A stretch of DNA of 64,000 bases from Faecalibacterium sp. I3-3-33 (lineage in GTDB: Bacteria; Bacillota; Clostridia; Oscillospirales; Ruminococcaceae): contig NZ_CP094469.1 of the NCBI RefSeq assembly GCF_023347295.1, positions 1,364,001 to 1,428,000 on the forward strand, read 5' to 3'. The notes beneath the pieces are model-generated. The model had not been told where the DNA came from, ran no database searches, and was given only the letters and a program-made list of their open reading frames with translations. The position numbers were made by a program, and so were the translations under genes. Of the stretch, positions 60,508 through 64,000 are shown piece by piece; the stretch's first letter is position 1; each line of letters opens with the position of its first letter.

Positions 60508-62000
60508 ACGGTGTTCCTCCCTTCCAGTCCCATGGCGGCGTACAGGGCGTTCATGTCCAGCGCCTTGCGCACGCCGTCCGCCAACAGGTCAAACTGCTGC
60601 TGCCGGTACTCCTCCATGGAGAGCAGCGGCGCCTCGGCAGGGGAGATGCCCTTGCGGCTGCACAGCAGCTGCACCAGCTTTTCGGTCAGCTCCCCGGTGT
60701 CAAACAGGCCGTGCAGATAAGTGCCCGCCACGTTGCCCTGCACGCAGCCCTCGGCGCTGCCGTCTGCAAGGCGGCAGAAGGGCACACCCTGCACAGTGGT
60801 GCGCCCGGTATGGATCTGGTAACCGGTCAGCACTGCCCCTGCCAGCTGCGGCGCGGTGACGGTGGCGGTATCCTGTGTGCGGTGCTTTGCATCCGTAAAC
60901 ACCGTCTGGATGGGCAGCAGCCCCAGCCCGCGCACGGTCTGGCTGCGTCCGCTCTCAGTGCCCTCGGGGTCGGCAAGGGTCTCGCCCAACATCTGGTAGC
61001 CGCCGCACACGCCCAGCACCGGCGTGCCGGAAGCTGCCAGTTTCTGCACCGCAGCTTCCAGCCCGCACTGCCGCAGCCAGAGCAGGTCGTCTATGGTGTT
61101 TTTAGTGCCCGGCAGAATGACCACATCCGGTGCGCCCAGCTGCCGGGGGCTTTGCACATACCGCACGCTCAGCAGCGGGTGCTGTTCCAGCGGCATAAAA
61201 TCTGTAAAATTGGAGATATGCGGCAGCCGCAGAATGGCAGCGTCCAGCGGCTTGACAGCGGTGTTGCTTTCCAGCCGGGAGGAGAGGGAGTCCTCGTCCT
61301 CGATATCCACCCGCAGGTAGGGCACAACGCCCAGCACGGGCAGATGGGTCTTTTCCTCCAGCATGGTAAGGCCTGGCTTCAGGATGGCGGCATCGCCCCG
61401 GAACTTGTTGATGACCAGCCCTTTGATGCGTGCCCGCTCGGCGGGCTCCAGCAGTTCTACCGTGCCGTACAGCTGCGCAAACACGCCGCCCCGGTCGATA
61501 TCTCCCGCCAGCAGCACCGGAGCATCCACCAGCTTTGCCAGCCCCATATTGACGATATCATCCGCCTTTAAATTGATCTCTGCCGGGCTGCCTGCGCCCT
61601 CAATAACGATGATGTCCACCTCTTTGGCCAGACTGTTATACGCGGCTAAAATGTCCGGGATCAGGCTCTTTTTCAGCTTGAAGTAGGCGGCTGCGGGCAT
61701 CTGTCCGCGTACCTCGCCGTTCACGATGACCTGGCTGCCCACATCGCTGCTGGGTTTGAGCAGAATGGGGTTCATGCGCACATCCGGTTCCATGCCGGCG
61801 GCCTGTGCCTGCACCACCTGTGCCCGGCCCATCTCTAGCCCGTCCCGGGTGACAAAGCTGTTCAGCGCCATGTTCTGGCTTTTAAAGGGGGCTACCCGGT
61901 AGCCGTCCTGTGCAAAAATACGGCACAGCGCGGTGCATAGCAGGCTTTTGCCTGCTCCGCTCATCGTGCCCTGTACCATGATACATTTTGCCCGGCTCAT
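60504..62000 (-). CDS. cobQ: Cobyric acid synthase
   Basis: The 498-residue glutamine-dependent amidase converts adenosyl-cobyrinate a,c-diamide to cobyric acid. The N-terminal dethiobiotin-synthetase-like ATPase begins MSRAKCIMVQGTMSGAGKSLLCTALCRIF and has KSQNMALNSFVT and EGAGSPAEINL. The C-terminal glutaminase domain has PVLGVCGGYQMLG with the nucleophile cysteine. I chose ATG 62000, which overlaps the upstream gene's stop; the much longer open frame extending upstream runs through that gene on the wrong frame. Confidence 0.95.
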   Translation of the reverse strand: MSRAKCIMVQGTMSGAGKSLLCTALCRIFAQDGYRVAPFKSQNMALNSFVTRDGLEMGRAQVVQAQAAGMEPDVRMNPILLKPSSDVGSQVIVNGEVRGQMPAAAYFKLKKSLIPDILAAYNSLAKEVDIIVIEGAGSPAEINLKADDIVNMGLAKLVDAPVLLAGDIDRGGVFAQLYGTVELLEPAERARIKGLVINKFRGDAAILKPGLTMLEEKTHLPVLGVVPYLRVDIEDEDSLSSRLESNTAVKPLDAAILRLPHISNFTDFMPLEQHPLLSVRYVQSPRQLGAPDVVILPGTKNTIDDLLWLRQCGLEAAVQKLAASGTPVLGVCGGYQMLGETLADPEGTESGRSQTVRGLGLLPIQTVFTDAKHRTQDTATVTAPQLAGAVLTGYQIHTGRTTVQGVPFCRLADGSAEGCVQGNVAGTYLHGLFDTGELTEKLVQLLCSRKGISPAEAPLLSMEEYRQQQFDLLADGVRKALDMNALYAAMGLEGRNTV

Positions 62001-63049
62001 GCAAGCACCTCCTGTAAGGCTTTTAAAAGCTGCTGATTTTCCGGCGCGGTGCGCACGGCGGTACGGTACCAGCTGCCGTCTAACCCGGGGTAATTGCCAC
62101 AGCTGCGCAGCACGATGCCGCGCTGCCGCAGGCTGTCGCTCAGTGTTTCCGATGCCTGAAACAGTAGATAATTCGCACTGCCATGCAGCACCCGCAGCCC
62201 CAGTGCACGCAAACCATCCCGCAAAACAGGACGCTGCTCTGCAATCAATTCTTGCACCCGTGCTACATAGGCGGTCTCGTCCAGCGCCGCCAGCCCCGCC
62301 GCCTGTGCAAGGCTGGAAACTGCCCACGGTTGCCCGGCAGTCTGCATTTTGTCCAGTAGGGCGATGTTGCTGCACAGGCAGTAGCCCAGCCGCACCCCGG
62401 CCATGCCGTACAGCTTTGTAAAGGCTTTCAGGATGATAAGGTTCTGGCTTGCCAGCAGCTTTTTGGCAGACAGTGCTTCGCTTTCCGGCAAAAAGTCCAG
62501 AAAGCACTCATCCACCACCAACAGCGCACTGCAAGCCTCGCAACGGCGCACCAGCGCCTCCACCAGTGCTAGCGGCGTCAGCTGCCCGGTAGGGTTATTG
62601 GGCTGGCAGAGGAATACCATGTCGGTGTCCTCGTCCACAGCGGAAACAAAGGCTTCCGTCACTGCGAAATCTTCGTTCTCGCGCAGAAAATGCCGCCGGA
62701 CGGTGCAGCCAGCCGTTTCCAGCGCGGCGGCATATTCCGCAAAGGTAGGGGCGGGCAGCAGCGCGGTGCGGGGCTTTGCCGCCCACACCAGCCGGAAGAT
62801 GAGGTCTGCCGCGCCGTTGCCGCAAAGGATCTGCTCTGCAGGCACCTTCTCGTGCACTGCCAGCTTTGCCCGCAGAGCGCGGCAGAGGGGGTCGGGGTAG
62901 CGGTCTGCGGTGGTAAGCGCGGCGGTGATGGCCTTTGCCACCCCCTCCGGCAGTCCCAGCGGGCTGACATTGGCCGAAAAGTCCAGCGCGTCCTGTCCGT
63001 ACTGCGCCCGGTAACCCGCCCAGTCGCCGCCATGTACAAGCTGCATCAT
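61997..63049 (-). CDS. cobD: Threonine-phosphate decarboxylase
   Basis: The 350-residue PLP enzyme of the histidinol-phosphate aminotransferase fold has DFSANVSPLGLPEGV at the N-terminus, LCGNGAADLIFRL, LCQPNNPTGQL, VVDECFLDF and LIILKAFTKLYGMAGVRLGY with the PLP lysine. In a cobalamin operon this makes (R)-1-amino-2-propanol phosphate for the nucleotide-loop linker. It overlaps the neighbouring genes by 4 nt on both sides. HisC is the main alternative and is disfavoured by context. Confidence 0.92.
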   Translation of the reverse strand: MMQLVHGGDWAGYRAQYGQDALDFSANVSPLGLPEGVAKAITAALTTADRYPDPLCRALRAKLAVHEKVPAEQILCGNGAADLIFRLVWAAKPRTALLPAPTFAEYAAALETAGCTVRRHFLRENEDFAVTEAFVSAVDEDTDMVFLCQPNNPTGQLTPLALVEALVRRCEACSALLVVDECFLDFLPESEALSAKKLLASQNLIILKAFTKLYGMAGVRLGYCLCSNIALLDKMQTAGQPWAVSSLAQAAGLAALDETAYVARVQELIAEQRPVLRDGLRALGLRVLHGSANYLLFQASETLSDSLRQRGIVLRSCGNYPGLDGSWYRTAVRTAPENQQLLKALQEVLA

Positions 63050-63996
63050 AAAATACCTCGTATCACCAGCCCAAGCGCCAGCGCCAGCAGGCTTTCAGCG
63101 TACATCATGCGGTCCGCGCGGCGGATATCCTCCGGCTCAATGGGACGCACGGCATCGCCGATGGTGGGCTTTTTGTAGTATTCACCAAAATAGTAGGCAG
63201 GCCCCGCCAGCTGCACGTTCAGTGCACCGGCGCAGGCGCTCTCGGTCTGGGCGCTGTTGGGGCTGGCATGGTTGCGGCGGTCCCGCCGCCAGATGCGCCA
63301 CGCGCTGCGGGCATCGTTTCCGGTCAGAGCGGCAGCGACTACCCACAGCAGGGCGGCAATGCGGCTGGGCAGGTAGTTTGCAACATCGTCCAGTTTTGCC
63401 GCCGCACGGCCAAAATAGAGATACTGCGTGTTTTTGTAGCCCACCATGCTGTCCATGGTGTTGATAGCTTTATAAGTCAGCGCCAGCGGAGCGCCGCCCA
63501 GCAGCATATAGAACAGCGGCGCAATCACGCCGTCGCTGGCGTTTTCGGCAACCGTTTCCACAGCGGCCTTGGTCACGCCCTCGGCGGTCAATGCCTGCGT
63601 ATCCCGCCCCACGATGCGGCTCACGGCAGTGCGGGCAGCGGGCAGGTCGGGCTTTGTCAGCTCCCGGTAAACGTTCATGCTCTCCTGCACAAGCCCCTTT
63701 GCCGCCAGTGCCTGTCCGCACCAGAACATCTGCACTGCCAGCCCCAGCAGCGGGTGCAGGGCAGCGGCTCCAATGCAGACAAGGCTCGTAAGCGCAAAGG
63801 TGCCCACCGGCAGACATAAAGCTAGAATGCGCCCGCCCCAAAGCTCACCTTCCGGCGTTTTGGGCAGACGGGCGCGCAGCCCTTTTTCCAGCACAGAGAT
63901 GGCCTTGCCCATGTACACTACCGGGTGCGGCAGCCACGCGGGGTCGCCGAAAATGGCGTCCAGCACAAAACCGCCCAGTACCGCGTAGCCGATCAT
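63046..63996 (-). CDS. cbiB: Adenosylcobinamide-phosphate synthase
   Basis: The 316-residue membrane protein couples aminopropanol phosphate to adenosylcobyric acid. Family motifs are DAIFGDPAWLPHPVVYMGKAI, VGRDTQALTAEGVTKAAVETVAENASDGVIAPLFYMLLGG and INTMDSMVGYKNTQYLYFGRAAAKLDDVANYLPSR. The start ATG lies 4 bp inside the window edge, so any upstream cobalamin riboswitch or further cob genes are outside. It is placed first in the visible four-gene operon. Confidence 0.94.
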   Translation of the reverse strand: MIGYAVLGGFVLDAIFGDPAWLPHPVVYMGKAISVLEKGLRARLPKTPEGELWGGRILALCLPVGTFALTSLVCIGAAALHPLLGLAVQMFWCGQALAAKGLVQESMNVYRELTKPDLPAARTAVSRIVGRDTQALTAEGVTKAAVETVAENASDGVIAPLFYMLLGGAPLALTYKAINTMDSMVGYKNTQYLYFGRAAAKLDDVANYLPSRIAALLWVVAAALTGNDARSAWRIWRRDRRNHASPNSAQTESACAGALNVQLAGPAYYFGEYYKKPTIGDAVRPIEPEDIRRADRMMYAESLLALALGLVIRGIL

Positions 63997-64000
63997 GCCT

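Noticed and set aside
60504..62507. Long upstream extension of the cobyric acid synthase gene
   Set aside because: It runs across the threonine-phosphate decarboxylase gene; the ATGA overlap at 61997-62000 gives a normal start and length.

Overview
The window is a dense, high-GC chromosomal segment of an anaerobic gut Firmicute of the Oscillospiraceae/Ruminococcaceae, most like Faecalibacterium or a close relative (Subdoligranulum, Gemmiger). This rests on the near-universal clostridial SCIFF peptide with its radical-SAM maturase, SpoIVA, an archaeal-type aspartyl-tRNA synthetase, GlnA plus GlnN, and GC-rich codon use with strong consensus sigma-A promoters. The species call is inference. No phage, plasmid, CRISPR array or intact transposase is visible.

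Layout. 1-2589: an aconitase-family hydratase (5' end outside the window), a PHP phosphoesterase and a TSCPD protein. 2958-6768: oleate hydratase and a Tat-exported 5'-nucleotidase. 6769-7288: a repeat-rich non-coding stretch and tRNA-Gln. 7517-11005: a DUF2508-like protein, the SCIFF precursor, its maturase and a PLP decarboxylase-like enzyme. 11067-12690: tenA and thiD behind a TPP riboswitch. 12825-14540: a 2-hydroxyacid dehydrogenase and an aspartate dehydrogenase. 14697-18575: a candidate small RNA, a MITE-like element, guaB and pncB. 18769-19914: tRNA-Leu, a divergent HTH regulator with an unknown 95-residue protein, and rpmE. 20111-24390: an ABC-2 exporter cassette. 24641-31102: potABCD, a thioesterase, a split chromate transporter and a LOG-family protein. 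31354-34375: a repeat-only lipoprotein, an acidic miniprotein, a ZIP transporter and a MATE pump. 34583-45541: sugar transferase, aspartate--tRNA(Asn/Asp) ligase, spoIVA, DUF4364, an S1 protein, DUF951, prfA, tsaC, coaE, a lytic transglycosylase and an M18 aminopeptidase. 45695-50016: a membrane-tethered MerR regulator, a polysaccharide deacetylase, two tRNA-Leu genes and a diguanylate cyclase. 50086-55983: pyrG, an ANTAR regulator, glnA and glnN. 56311-58768: an RlmI-like methyltransferase, a CYTH protein and a rhomboid. 58793-59684: repeats and an AT-rich peptidase E gene. 59833-63996: four cobalamin genes.

Functional themes: cofactor economy (thiamin, NAD, cobalamin and CoA genes), nitrogen assimilation (glnA, glnN and an ANTAR regulator whose receiver has lost its phospho-acceptor, next to pyrG), polyamine uptake, and peptide modification by SCIFF. 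The least explained parts are non-coding. They are a cluster of GACTCTTCAA inverted repeats (6947-7144), a dispersed hairpin repeat with four intergenic copies, a 168-bp fold-back element abutting the guaB ribosome binding site, an orphan promoter-RNA-terminator unit at 14697-14911, twin 12-bp palindromes on the pncB promoter, and a 102-bp tandem repeat beside the peptidase E gene. I found no clearly new multi-gene system. The best leads for novelty are these RNA and repeat elements and the small proteins (SSEAA lipoprotein, acidic 54-mer, HTH-linked 95-mer).
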